Source: an uncultured Bacteroidales bacterium (GTDB lineage Bacteria > Bacteroidota > Bacteroidia > Bacteroidales > P3). From it: DNA of 64,000 nucleotides. The first letter of the stretch is position 1. Every line of letters begins with the position of its first letter. The stretch covers positions 16,406 to 80,405 of the forward strand of contig CAJOEN010000025.1 in NCBI GenBank assembly GCA_905233475.1. The letters run 5' to 3'. Of the stretch, positions 24,919-33,936 are shown piece after piece. The notes below the pieces were generated by a model that did not search any database, had not been told where the DNA came from, and worked only from the letters and a program-made list of their open reading frames with translations. The position numbers and the translations under genes were made by a program.

Positions 24919-26025
24919 TTATTCTCCGTTTTTGAACAGAAACTCCGGACTTACGGCCTTGAACGAGAGGCGTCCGGCCTTGGCTTCGCGAAACACTATG
25001 CCCTCGCGCAGGGAGTCCTCGTTGAGTGCGGATTTCCCGTTGGCCATCGTCAGCACATCATTCACCGTCTTGCCCATAAGGTTCTCGTTTTCCGACAGAA
25101 CAGGGACAAACTTCATTCCCATTCGTTCCACCTCGGCCTTGGCAGTGAGGGAGTCGCGGCGACCTTCGGGGGTAACGAAATTGAAAACATACAGGTCATA
25201 CTCACGCACTTTGTACTTGTTGCTCTGCACGTCGGGACCGATGCACTCGCCCTGCAGCGCCACCCAGCGGTATTGCTTGTGGTATTCCAGCCACTGAATC
25301 AGCATTTTGCGGATATTGTATTTCTCTGCCACCACCCAATAGCTTCGGCCGTCGGGCTTGGGGATACGCATATTGCGCGAGCATACGATAAACTCATCTC
25401 TCTTGAAAAACAGAGATTTACGTCTTACCAGAGCAAAAGTGCCGCTCTGTCCGTCCACTTTCTCCGTAGCCACCCAGCGCAGGTCCTGCTCCAGTATCTC
25501 CGGACAGTTCTGAATGCGTTCCTCGTCGGTTTTGCTGATGAAAGAAGGAAATTCCACGTTGCCTTTCTTGGGTGCCACGAGTTTGCGGAACCACGCATGA
25601 CGCATAAGCCATTTGGGATAATGGCGTTTGGAGGTGACAACGTTGCGTTCCTTGTCCATAGGCGGCTCGTACTTCGTGATGCCAAACAAATCGGTTACGT
25701 CGTCGCCTACGTTTATTTCTTTCAAAGTCTTAATCTGTGGGGTGGTGAGAGGTAGCACAAGACCCTGCGAATAGACAGGCAGTCCATTGCCATCCTTAAA
25801 CTTCTGTGTCTTGATTCGGAAGTTGTACTTTCTCAGAAACTCCCACTGTTCCGTCTGTGGGAAAACACTGTCGGGTTCGCAAAAAACGCACATGTCGCCG
25901 TGCTTGAAACCATCGGCCTTGCTTACCATACATGTCCACCCATCAACGGTAGCCAACTCCACCCTGTCTTTGCCTGCAATAGGCTCAACGCCCTGAATCA
26001 GTCTAATACTTGCTAATTTTCTCAT
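24919..26025 (-). CDS. RNA ligase, DRB0094 (Rnl5) family
   Basis: A 368-residue protein matching the Deinococcus DraRnl type. The N-terminal region is OB-fold-like (ASIRLIQGVEPIAGKDRVEL, VSKADGFKHGDMCVFCEPD). It is followed by a nucleotidyltransferase domain with motif I EKVDGQS (nucleophile Lys189) and the later motif LQGECIGP. The family seals 3'-OH/5'-phosphate nicks in RNA through an AMP-lysine intermediate. It stands alone between a convergent GH3 gene and a divergent pdxA gene. No kinase, phosphatase or tRNA target is adjacent. Confidence 0.87.
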   Translation of the reverse strand: MRKLASIRLIQGVEPIAGKDRVELATVDGWTCMVSKADGFKHGDMCVFCEPDSVFPQTEQWEFLRKYNFRIKTQKFKDGNGLPVYSQGLVLPLTTPQIKTLKEINVGDDVTDLFGITKYEPPMDKERNVVTSKRHYPKWLMRHAWFRKLVAPKKGNVEFPSFISKTDEERIQNCPEILEQDLRWVATEKVDGQSGTFALVRRKSLFFKRDEFIVCSRNMRIPKPDGRSYWVVAEKYNIRKMLIQWLEYHKQYRWVALQGECIGPDVQSNKYKVREYDLYVFNFVTPEGRRDSLTAKAEVERMGMKFVPVLSENENLMGKTVNDVLTMANGKSALNEDSLREGIVFREAKAGRLSFKAVSPEFLFKNGE

Positions 26026-26505
26026 AGTTTGGCTTTTAAAAGTTATATATTCAATTCGTTATAACGTCAAAAAATCCGAAATGTTGTGTTAGGGAACGAC
26101 AAAAAGCAAAAATCTTTGTCGCAATGGAAAAAAAGTTGGACACGAATAACACGGATCTTACAAATAATGATTTGTGGTGCTTCTATTTATTCGTTTGAGA
26201 GTGTTATTATTTCTCCGCACTTCGTTCTATCGAAACAGCCACTGGCTGTTTTTTCACCATCTCCGAGGCATTTTTTAGAAACCACCTTGTGTATATTACT
26301 GCAATTCGTGGCCGTATATTTGATACAGTCGAGTTTTGACTCCCCAAAGTTCCCCTGTTTAAGGGTGTTAGGGGAATTTTAAAAAAACTTGTGCCGAGGT
26401 TTTGCCATTTCGAAAAAAAAACGTATTTTTGCAGTTTGGCAGTCGGACTACAGGCAATGCAACCTGCCGTTTCCGACCATGTTACACAAATAAAACCAAC
26501 GCACC
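26026..26505. other. 480-bp divergent intergenic region with repeats
   Basis: The gap between the RNA ligase and pdxA starts. It holds a palindromic dispersed repeat (26346-26381: AGTTCCCCTG, TTAAGGGTGTTAGGGGAATT) whose relative is at about 63829-63857, and the pdxA promoter at 26401-26431. A 98-codon open frame at 26086-26382 shows no domain, signal or promoter, and I do not call it a gene. Confidence 0.5.
26401..26431 (+). promoter_or_regulatory. Consensus promoter for pdxA
   Basis: TTTG (26401-26404), exactly 19 nt, then TATTTTTG (26424-26431). This is a full match to the Bacteroidetes two-box consensus. The leader to the pdxA ATG is about 70 nt. Confidence 0.85.
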
Positions 26506-27531
26506 ATGCAAGAAAAAATAAAATTAGCCATAACCCACGGCGACATCAACGGAGTGGGATACGAAGTAATTCTGAAAACCTTTGCCGACAGCCGTATGCT
26601 GGAGCAATGCACCCCCGTGCTTTACGGTTCGTCGAAGATAGCCACCTACCACAAGAACCTGCTTGCGCAAAACGACCTGAATTTTGTGAACGCTCGCGAT
26701 GCCAAGAGTCTGCAACACAATAAGTTCAACATCATCAACATAACCAATGATGAGATAAAAATTGACGTGGGCAAATCCACCGAAATTGCCGGACAACTGT
26801 CGTCGCTCGCCCTCGAACGCGCCTGCGAAGACCTTATAAAAGGCGATGTGGACGTGCTTGTTACCGCTCCCATCAACAAAAAGAACATACAGTCGCAGAC
26901 GTTTGATTTCCCCGGCCACACCGAATACCTCTCGCAGAAATTCGGCACAAAAAGTCTTATGATGATGGTGTGCGACCGCATACGTATCGGCATAGTTACC
27001 AACCACCTGCCCTTGCGTGAGGTACCCAATGCCATTACCAAGGATTTGCTTCTGGAAAAGATTTGCATTATGGACCAGTCGCTGAAACGCGATTTTGGAA
27101 TTACCCGTCCCAAGATTGCCGTGCTTGCCCTCAACCCCCATGCCGGCGACAACGGCGTTATCGGCGACGACGACCAGCGCGTGGTGGCTCCAGCCATTCA
27201 GGAAGCCATAGACAAAAATATGCTGGTTTACGGCCCCTACCCCTCCGACGGGTTCTTCGGTTCTTCGGAGTTTAACCATTTCGACGGCGTTCTGGCACTC
27301 TACCACGACCAAGGTCTGATTCCTTTCAAACTGATGTCGTTCACCGAAGGCGTGAACTTCACCGCCGGACTGCCATACATACGCACATCGCCCGCCCACG
27401 GCACCGCCTACGAGATTGCCGGAAAGGACAAAGCCTCCGAACAATCGTTCCGCAGCGCCGTGTATCTGGCTTGCAACATATTGCGTAATCGCAAGGAGTA
27501 CGACGCTCTTATTGAAAACTCCTTGAAATAA
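26506..27531 (+). CDS. pdxA: PdxA, 4-hydroxythreonine-4-phosphate dehydrogenase
   Basis: A 341-residue NAD-dependent dehydrogenase of the pyridoxal-phosphate (DXP-dependent) pathway. Family motifs: ITHGDINGVGYEV near the N-terminus, TAPINKKNIQSQTFDFPGHTEYL, ALNPHAGDNGVIG, ALYHDQGLIPFKL and RTSPAHGTAYEIAGK. The His residues of the metal site are present. It lies 22 nt upstream of polA, an unrelated gene, and both may be transcribed from the consensus promoter upstream. Confidence 0.95.
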   Translation: MQEKIKLAITHGDINGVGYEVILKTFADSRMLEQCTPVLYGSSKIATYHKNLLAQNDLNFVNARDAKSLQHNKFNIINITNDEIKIDVGKSTEIAGQLSSLALERACEDLIKGDVDVLVTAPINKKNIQSQTFDFPGHTEYLSQKFGTKSLMMMVCDRIRIGIVTNHLPLREVPNAITKDLLLEKICIMDQSLKRDFGITRPKIAVLALNPHAGDNGVIGDDDQRVVAPAIQEAIDKNMLVYGPYPSDGFFGSSEFNHFDGVLALYHDQGLIPFKLMSFTEGVNFTAGLPYIRTSPAHGTAYEIAGKDKASEQSFRSAVYLACNILRNRKEYDALIENSLK

Positions 27532-27553
27532 ACTTTTTTAACACCCTACGACC

Positions 27554-30352
27554 ATGAAAAACAAGCTGTTACTGCTCGACGGTATGGCAATAACTTATCG
27601 TGCCTACTACGCACTGAGCCGCAACCCACGTATCACCTCCAAAGGTCTGAACACATCGGCAATAATGGGATTTACATCCACGCTTTTCGAGCTGATACAA
27701 AGTCAGAAACCTACGCATATCGCTGTGGCTTTCGACCTGCCCGCCCCCACTTTCCGCCACAAGCGTTTTGCCGAATACAAGGCCAACCGCGACGCCATGC
27801 CCGAAGACATACAGCTTGCCCTGCCGTATATCCGCGAGATAATAACGGCTTTCAACATCCCCATCGCCACCTGCGAGGGCTACGAGGCCGACGATGTGAT
27901 AGGCACCCTCGCTCACAAAGCCGAACAGCATGGTTTCGAGGTGCTTATGGCCACTCCCGACAAGGATTTCGGACAGCTCGTCACCGAAAATGTGAAGATT
28001 TACAAGTTCGGGCGTATGGGACATAAGGACGAAATTATGGGCGTACCCGAAATTCTTGCCAAATTCGGCATACAGCGCTGCGAACAGGTTGCCGACATCC
28101 TCGGACTTTGGGGCGACTCCATCGACAATATCCCCGGCATTCCCGGCGTGGGCGAGAAAAAAGCCACGCAGCTCGTCAACGAGTTCGACAGCGTGGAAAA
28201 CCTCGTGCAGAACTACAGCAAGATAAAGAACGACAAACTGCGCGAACTTGTGGGGCAATACACCGAACAGGCCCTGCTTTCGAAAGAGCTTGCCACCATA
28301 GCCCTCGACGCCCCCATCGATTTCGACGAGGAAAGCATGCTGCTCACCGCTCCCGATTTCGAAAGACTCAAAGAGCTATTCAACGAGTTGGAATTCCGCA
28401 ACTTAGCCAACCGTATATTTACCCACTACAGCACCACCTCTCCCGAACTCATCACTCTGATGCAAAGTCCTTCTCCACAGGCTAATACCACCGCCAAAAA
28501 GTCGTCTCAGCCCACCCTTTTCGACAATCCCGACCAACTTGACCTTTTCGGTAGCCAACCAAACGACACCCCTACCACGACAGAAGAAAAGAGATACCGT
28601 TCTATCTCCTCGGCAGAAGAAATCGAACAACTAATCAACAAACTGAAAGACAGTAGTTTGTTTTCCATCCATTTCTTGCAGATTTTGGACAGGACAATAG
28701 GCGTGGCACTTGCAGGGGAAGGCATAGAAACGACTTTAATTGACGTAAGTAAAGACGCTGGTTTAGAAATTATTAAACCTTTGCTTGATGCCGAAAAACC
28801 GACAAAAATCTGTCTGGACCTGAAACAGACTAAAAAACTGCTTCACGGCTACGGCATGGAGTTGCACGGCGATATGTTCTGCACCACCATCGCCCATTAC
28901 CTTCTGCACTCCGAATCGCGGCACACCGCCGACTATATCTTCCGCAGCTACCTCTCGCAGGAGATTTTCGACATCGACACCTTCACCAAAAAGGTTACCA
29001 AAAACGACGTAGAGGCTTTTGTCGCCGAAAACCGCACCACCCTTGACAACGCCGCATGCCACACCGCCGAACTGCTCCTGCAGACCTATCCCCTGCTCGA
29101 CAACGAGCTTAAGGAGACAGGTGCTGAAAAGCTTTACCGCGAGGTGGAAATCCCGCTTGTGGACGTTCTTCTGAGCATGGAAAACGAGGGCGTGCGCATC
29201 GACACCGACTACCTAAAGAATTATTCTGAACAACTGCAGAAAGAACTACAAAACATTGAAAAACAGATTTTCGAATACGCCGAAGGCTCGTTCAACATCA
29301 ACTCGCCGAAACAGCTGGGCGAAGTGCTTTACGAAAAGCTGAAGATTGTGGACAAGCCGCCGAAAACAGCCACAAAACAGTATTCCACCGCCGAGGACGT
29401 GCTACAGAAACTCGCCGACAAGCACGCCATTGTGCCTCTGATTCTGGAATACCGCTCGCTGACGAAACTCATAGGCACCTACCTCGACTCCTTCCCCAAG
29501 CTCATCTCCCCCACCGACCAGCGTCTGCATACCATTTTCAATCAGACAGTTACAGCTACGGGGCGACTCAGCTCCAGCAATCCCAACCTGCAAAACATAC
29601 CCATCCGCACCCAGCGCGGGCGCGAGATACGCAAGGCTTTCGTGCCCCGCAACGAGGAATACACCCTGCTTGCCGCCGACTACTCGCAGATAGAGCTTCG
29701 CATTATCGCATCCCTTTCGGGCGACGAACATCTGAAAGCGGCTTTCGTGCAAAACCTTGACATCCACGCTTCTACGGCAGCCAAGATTTACAAGCTGCCC
29801 ATCGAGGAGGTTAGTGCCGACCTGCGGCGCAACGCCAAATCGGTGAACTTCGGCATCATTTACGGCATCTCCGCTTTCGGTTTGGCCGAACAGCTCGGCA
29901 TACTGCGCAAAGAGGCGCAAGAGCTTATCGATGAATACTTCGTGCAGTACCCCGACATCAAGAAATACATCGACAACTGCATCGCCACCGCCCGCGAACA
30001 GGGCTACGCACAGACCATGCTTGGACGGCGCAGGCCATTGCCCGACATCAACTCACGAAACAACAACATACGAAGTTTTGCCGAACGCAACGCCGTGAAT
30101 ATGCCCATACAAGGAACCTCGGCGGATATGATTAAAATAGCCATGAACAACATCTACAGGGAGTTCGTGAAACGCGGCCTTAAATCGAAGATGATTCTAC
30201 AAGTGCACGATGAGCTTGTGTTCGACGTTTTCAAACCGGAATTGGACGAGGTAAAAGCCATTGTTACCAAAATGATGGATACCGCCCTGCCCCTTTCGGT
30301 ACCAATAGAATTGGGCATAGAAACCGGAAACAATTGGTTGGAAGCACATTGA
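27554..30352 (+). CDS. polA: PolA, DNA polymerase I
   Basis: A 932-residue family-A polymerase. The 5'-3' exonuclease domain (1 to about 290) is intact: LLLDGMAITYRAYYA, YEADDVIGTLA, TPDKDFGQLV and GDSIDNIPGIPGVGEKKA. The polymerase domain has motif A DYSQIELRIIA, the O helix RRNAKSVNFGIIYG and motif C QVHDELVFD. The central 3'-5' exonuclease-like domain lacks its metal ligands: LFSIHFL (369-375) stands where DxE is expected, and LKQTKKLL (423-430) where the second Asp is expected. Proofreading is therefore probably absent. A linker at 300-350 is low-complexity. Confidence 0.96.
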   Translation: MKNKLLLLDGMAITYRAYYALSRNPRITSKGLNTSAIMGFTSTLFELIQSQKPTHIAVAFDLPAPTFRHKRFAEYKANRDAMPEDIQLALPYIREIITAFNIPIATCEGYEADDVIGTLAHKAEQHGFEVLMATPDKDFGQLVTENVKIYKFGRMGHKDEIMGVPEILAKFGIQRCEQVADILGLWGDSIDNIPGIPGVGEKKATQLVNEFDSVENLVQNYSKIKNDKLRELVGQYTEQALLSKELATIALDAPIDFDEESMLLTAPDFERLKELFNELEFRNLANRIFTHYSTTSPELITLMQSPSPQANTTAKKSSQPTLFDNPDQLDLFGSQPNDTPTTTEEKRYRSISSAEEIEQLINKLKDSSLFSIHFLQILDRTIGVALAGEGIETTLIDVSKDAGLEIIKPLLDAEKPTKICLDLKQTKKLLHGYGMELHGDMFCTTIAHYLLHSESRHTADYIFRSYLSQEIFDIDTFTKKVTKNDVEAFVAENRTTLDNAACHTAELLLQTYPLLDNELKETGAEKLYREVEIPLVDVLLSMENEGVRIDTDYLKNYSEQLQKELQNIEKQIFEYAEGSFNINSPKQLGEVLYEKLKIVDKPPKTATKQYSTAEDVLQKLADKHAIVPLILEYRSLTKLIGTYLDSFPKLISPTDQRLHTIFNQTVTATGRLSSSNPNLQNIPIRTQRGREIRKAFVPRNEEYTLLAADYSQIELRIIASLSGDEHLKAAFVQNLDIHASTAAKIYKLPIEEVSADLRRNAKSVNFGIIYGISAFGLAEQLGILRKEAQELIDEYFVQYPDIKKYIDNCIATAREQGYAQTMLGRRRPLPDINSRNNNIRSFAERNAVNMPIQGTSADMIKIAMNNIYREFVKRGLKSKMILQVHDELVFDVFKPELDEVKAIVTKMMDTALPLSVPIELGIETGNNWLEAH

Positions 30353-30665
30353 TAGTTCGGAATTCGGAATTCGGAATTCGGAGTTCGGAATTTTGAATTT
30401 GTAGAGACGATGTGTACATCGTCTAAAATGTAGAATGTGTACATCGTCGGAATGATTGAATAACAATGTAGAGACGTGCCGTGGCGCGTCCCCGATAATT
30501 AGGAATTATTGTAGGAACATTATATTATGGCGTATTTATATCGTTCAATCGTAGAGACGTGCCGTGGCGCGTCCCCGATAGTAGAAACGTCATATTATGG
30601 TGTCCGAACGTTTGGGCGTCATACAAATAAAAAAATCGGTGCAAAAATATACATAAAATAAAATC
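30353..30665. repeat. Repeat-filled gap after polA
   Basis: This 313-bp gap starts with about five GGAATTC-type heptamers (about 30357-30390). It then holds GTAGAGACGATGTGTACATC at 30411, a second TGTGTACATCGTC at about 30436, and two GTAGAGACGTGCCGTGGCGC units (30468-30494 and 30551-30577), each continuing GTCCCCGATA. The units are imperfect palindromes. No gene is seen. Confidence 0.85.
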
Positions 30666-31685
30666 ATGAAGAAGAAAATAATAATATTGATAGCTTTTGC
30701 TTTTACGGCTCAGATTGCTTTTTCACAGGAATGCCGTTTCGAAGGCAAGATAATCACTTCGGAACTGATGGGCAAAGGTTCCAAAATAGAGAGCGTAACT
30801 TACTACAAGGACGGCAATTCGGTATGCTACATTGCTTATATGAAAACCCGAATACTTTCCAAAAACGGCATTCTGTACTCCATTGACTACTCTGACGCAC
30901 GGCCAACGGTGTCTGTAATGACCACACAAAATCATGACATTCAGAAACAGGAACAAAGCTCGGTAAATCTTGAAAAAGAGGTTATTAACGGCCATAGTTG
31001 TGTCGTAGTGGAGAAAAATGTAGAAAGGACGGCAGGTTTATTCACAATGAAAAAGACATCACAAAGTTGGATAGACACCTCGTTCTGCCTCGAAAACTCC
31101 GAATCTCCTTCAGGCAAAGGTCTAACCGTAAAAAAAATTTCCACTATGGAGATGAATGAACGGAAAAACACTATTACATCCGAGTTGGTCTCGGTGGTGG
31201 AATGTCCCGTTGCCGACAGCCTGTTTTACCTTCCCGATGCCACTGAGGCGCGTTACATCTACGCCGGCGATGTTATTGCGGCTTTGAAAAACCCCTCCGA
31301 CACCGCCCTTTTGAAAAAGATTGCCGACGTTGAGCCACAACAGAAGTCCGAATGGAAGCACTGTACCGAAATTGACGATGACACGTTTACCAAAAGCGTA
31401 AAAAAGGACATCTCTGTGGTGGACTTTTCGGCAGTATGGTGCAAACCGTGCAAAATGCTACAACCAATTTTGGACAATATGGCTTACAAATACCAAAAAC
31501 GTGCAAAATTCTTCACTATAGATATAGATAAATCGCCAAAAACCGCCAAGCAATTGGGTATCAAGGCAGTACCTATCGTAATTGTCTTCAAACACGGCGT
31601 GGAGACAGGTCGAATAGAAGGTTTCTACCCCGATATTGAGAAACAAGTAGAAAAATTTATTACCGAAGCCGAGACGAAAAAATAG
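30666..31685 (+). CDS. Secreted DUF4412-like/thioredoxin fusion protein
   Basis: A 339-residue protein with a signal peptide (ending IAFSQE). Residues 24 to about 215 look like a DUF4412-type beta-rich domain (KIITSELMGKGSKIESVTYYKDGN..., INGHSCVVVEKN). The C-terminal part is a clear thioredoxin: VVDFSAVWCKPCKMLQPI with active site CKPC, and cis-Pro in IKAVPIVIVF. The fusion suggests a periplasmic redox protein with its own substrate-recognition domain. Assignment of the N-terminal domain is less certain than that of the thioredoxin. Confidence 0.8.
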   Translation: MKKKIIILIAFAFTAQIAFSQECRFEGKIITSELMGKGSKIESVTYYKDGNSVCYIAYMKTRILSKNGILYSIDYSDARPTVSVMTTQNHDIQKQEQSSVNLEKEVINGHSCVVVEKNVERTAGLFTMKKTSQSWIDTSFCLENSESPSGKGLTVKKISTMEMNERKNTITSELVSVVECPVADSLFYLPDATEARYIYAGDVIAALKNPSDTALLKKIADVEPQQKSEWKHCTEIDDDTFTKSVKKDISVVDFSAVWCKPCKMLQPILDNMAYKYQKRAKFFTIDIDKSPKTAKQLGIKAVPIVIVFKHGVETGRIEGFYPDIEKQVEKFITEAETKK

Positions 31686-31739
31686 TATATTTCTGCGTTC
31701 CTAACTTGGCTAAGGCGGTGTTCTCTTTTTGGGGAATAG

Positions 31740-32609
31740 TTATAAGGCAATGCGTAAGCCGAAGCAGTTGCTGTGATAGTCGGGATTGTGCTTGCCACGC
31801 TGCGACACTCGGGAATTTCTCTCAAAATCGTACCAACCGCCACCACGTACAACGCGAACAGAGCCAGAATCCGCCCCTCTCGGATTTTTTTCTGCGTCGG
31901 CAGTATATGTCGAACACCAATCGTTGCACCACTCCCAAACATTGCCATTCATATCGTACAGGCCAATCTCGTTGGAGGCTTTGCTTCTTACAGGATGGGT
32001 ACAGCAGTTGTTGTTCATAACTGTGTCCCATTTCCAATCGCTATCATTGCCTTGCAGATACCTGTCGCCACTGTTTTTCCAATACCACGCAACATCATCC
32101 AAGCAGTTACTGCCGCTATATCTGTACCCACGGCTGTTTCTACCTCCACGAGCGGCATACTCCCATTCCGCCTCGGTCGGCATACGAAAACGTTTGCCTG
32201 TGAGGGCGTTCAATCTATTTATAAAATCATCACAGTCGTACCAAGTTACATTTTCGACAGGATAATCGGCTCCTTTGGTATTGTAATAACTCGGATTGCT
32301 ACCCATCACAGCCTGCCATAGTTCCTGAGTCACCTCGGTCTCAGCAATATAAAAATCACCGAGGGTTACAATGTGCTGAGGTTTTTCAAGGTTATAAGCG
32401 ACTGTATCACTGTCGGGTGCTCCCATTTGGAAAGTGCCGCCCTTAACCTTAATCATCCCAAACGAAACTCCGTTTACGGTTACGACGCTTCTTCCAGCAA
32501 TAAAACTTTTGCCGTGTCCTCTTCCATTAATTTCATCTTCACAAGATGTGATGACAAATCCCACTAAGAGCACTGCCACAACAGGCATTTTTTTTAGTAT
32601 CCTTTTCAT
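31740..32609 (-). CDS. FGE-sulfatase (SUMF1-like) domain lipoprotein
   Basis: A 289-residue lipoprotein (lipobox VITSCED) with a formylglycine-generating-enzyme/C-type-lectin-like fold. Motifs: MIKVKGGTFQMGAPDSDT, YIAETEVTQELWQAVMGSNP, YPVENVTWYDCDDFINRLN, RMPTEAEWEYAARGG, GLYDMNGNVWEWCNDW and RVVRGGGWYD. Bacteroidetes carry many such proteins without a sulfatase partner (GldJ/K-like or binding proteins). The cysteine pair needed for formylglycine formation is not evident. It has its own promoter at 32705-32736. Confidence 0.85.
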   Translation of the reverse strand: MKRILKKMPVVAVLLVGFVITSCEDEINGRGHGKSFIAGRSVVTVNGVSFGMIKVKGGTFQMGAPDSDTVAYNLEKPQHIVTLGDFYIAETEVTQELWQAVMGSNPSYYNTKGADYPVENVTWYDCDDFINRLNALTGKRFRMPTEAEWEYAARGGRNSRGYRYSGSNCLDDVAWYWKNSGDRYLQGNDSDWKWDTVMNNNCCTHPVRSKASNEIGLYDMNGNVWEWCNDWCSTYTADAEKNPRGADSGSVRVVRGGGWYDFERNSRVSQRGKHNPDYHSNCFGLRIAL

Positions 32610-32704
32610 TTTTTGTTGCGTTTTATTTGTCGATAATAGACAAGTTATTTATATACAACTACTTATAAACATTTCTAAAAATATTTTGTCTTTTGTTCGG
32701 ATTG

Positions 32705-32736
32705 CAAATATACATTTTTTTAACGCTTTTCGCAAA
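32705..32736 (-). promoter_or_regulatory. Promoter for the SUMF1-like lipoprotein
   Basis: Read on the minus strand, TTTG (32736-32733), 20 nt, then TATATTTG (32712-32705), a full consensus match. It overlaps the end of the mreB terminator. Confidence 0.8.
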
Positions 32737-32766
32737 AAAAAACACCCACATTTTAAATGCAGGTGC
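32733..32766 (-). terminator. Terminator after mreB
   Basis: On the minus strand, CACCTGCA pairs with TGTGGGTG (two wobble pairs) around TTTAAAA, followed by nine T. It lies 30 bp past the mreB stop and so ends the purH-mreB transcript before any mreC gene. Confidence 0.75.
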
Positions 32767-32796
32767 CAAACAAAAACATTTATAGAACACACAAAA

Positions 32797-33825
32797 TTAT
32801 TTTATCAAAAAGTCGAATTTGTCGAGGTTTTTCAATGCTATGCCTGTACCACGTGCCACAGCGCGCAGGGGGTCTTCGGCAATGTGTACTTTAAGTTTGG
32901 TGCGTTCGGCTATACGGGCGTCCAAGCCGCGCAACAACGAGCCGCCGCCAGCCAAATAAATGCCCGAGTCGAAAATATCGGAAGCCAATTCGGGAGGAGT
33001 TTCGCTCAAAGCCTCAAGTATGGCACTTTCGATACGGCTGATGGATTTGTCCAAAGCATTGGCCACCTCCTTGTAGGAGACGAGACGTGTTTCGGGAATA
33101 CCTGTAGCCATATTTCTTCCGCGAGCCACAAAATCTTCGGGAATATTGTCCTTAAGTTCGCTCACAGCCGAGCCTACCTGTATTTTTATCTGTTCCGCTG
33201 TGCGCTCGCCAATCATAAGATTGTGCATTTTACGCATATATTCGCAGATATTGTCGTTGAACTCGTCGCCGGCTATGCGCACCGATTTGTTACATACGAT
33301 GCCGCCAAGGGGAATAACAGCTATTTCGGCGGTACCACCTCCGATGTCCACAATCATGTGTCCCACAGGTTCGGTAACGTCAATGCCTATACCAATTGCT
33401 GCGGCCATTGGCTCGTGAATCATACGAATTTCCTTGGCACCTGCCTGTTCTGCCGATTCGCGCACTGCACGTTGCTCCACGTTGGTTATACCCGAAGGTA
33501 TGCAGATAACCATCTTCAAAGCGGGGGCAAGTATGCTCCGAGTTACATCGGCCATTTTAATAAACTCACGTATAAGATGTTGCGCCATCTCAAAATCGGC
33601 AATAACGCCACCTTTCAACGGACGTATGGTGCGTATATGGTCGTTTTCATGACCTATATACATAGCCGCTTTTGTTCCTACGGCAATAATTTTATTTTCT
33701 TTGTTGGTGTCTATTGCGACCACAGAAGGCTGGTCTATCACTATCTGGTCGTTGTACATAACGATGGAGTTAGCTGTTCCCAAGTCCATCGCAATTTCTT
33801 TGTTGAATATTGAAAATAATCCCAT
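32797..33825 (-). CDS. mreB: MreB, rod-shape actin homologue
   Basis: A 342-residue MreB. Phosphate-1 motif MDLGTANSIVMYNDQ, phosphate-2 VDIGGGTAEIAVIPLGG and adenosine motif GIYLAGGGSLLRGL are all present, as is HEPMAAAIG. It forms membrane-bound filaments that position cell-wall synthesis. It lies downstream of purH on the same strand with a 111-bp gap and no evident internal promoter. The usual mreC, mreD, pbp2 and rodA genes do not follow; a terminator and an unrelated lipoprotein gene do. Confidence 0.97.
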   Translation of the reverse strand: MGLFSIFNKEIAMDLGTANSIVMYNDQIVIDQPSVVAIDTNKENKIIAVGTKAAMYIGHENDHIRTIRPLKGGVIADFEMAQHLIREFIKMADVTRSILAPALKMVICIPSGITNVEQRAVRESAEQAGAKEIRMIHEPMAAAIGIGIDVTEPVGHMIVDIGGGTAEIAVIPLGGIVCNKSVRIAGDEFNDNICEYMRKMHNLMIGERTAEQIKIQVGSAVSELKDNIPEDFVARGRNMATGIPETRLVSYKEVANALDKSISRIESAILEALSETPPELASDIFDSGIYLAGGGSLLRGLDARIAERTKLKVHIAEDPLRAVARGTGIALKNLDKFDFLIK

Positions 33826-33936
33826 TTTGTGTTTTTGTTCTATTATATTTTTTTTAAATTCTTCCTTTGTTACGTCAATAATCTGATTAGGTTACAAAAA
33901 AGTATATTTTTTTTCACTTTTTTTGCCAAAACCAAA

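Noticed and set aside
26086..26382. 98-codon open frame upstream of pdxA
   Set aside because: No signal, domain or promoter, and it runs through a dispersed palindromic repeat. Composition looks like intergenic DNA.
32434..33813. Long plus-strand open frame opposite mreB
   Set aside because: Antisense to mreB with low-complexity His/Phe/Cys-rich translation; no independent gene signals.
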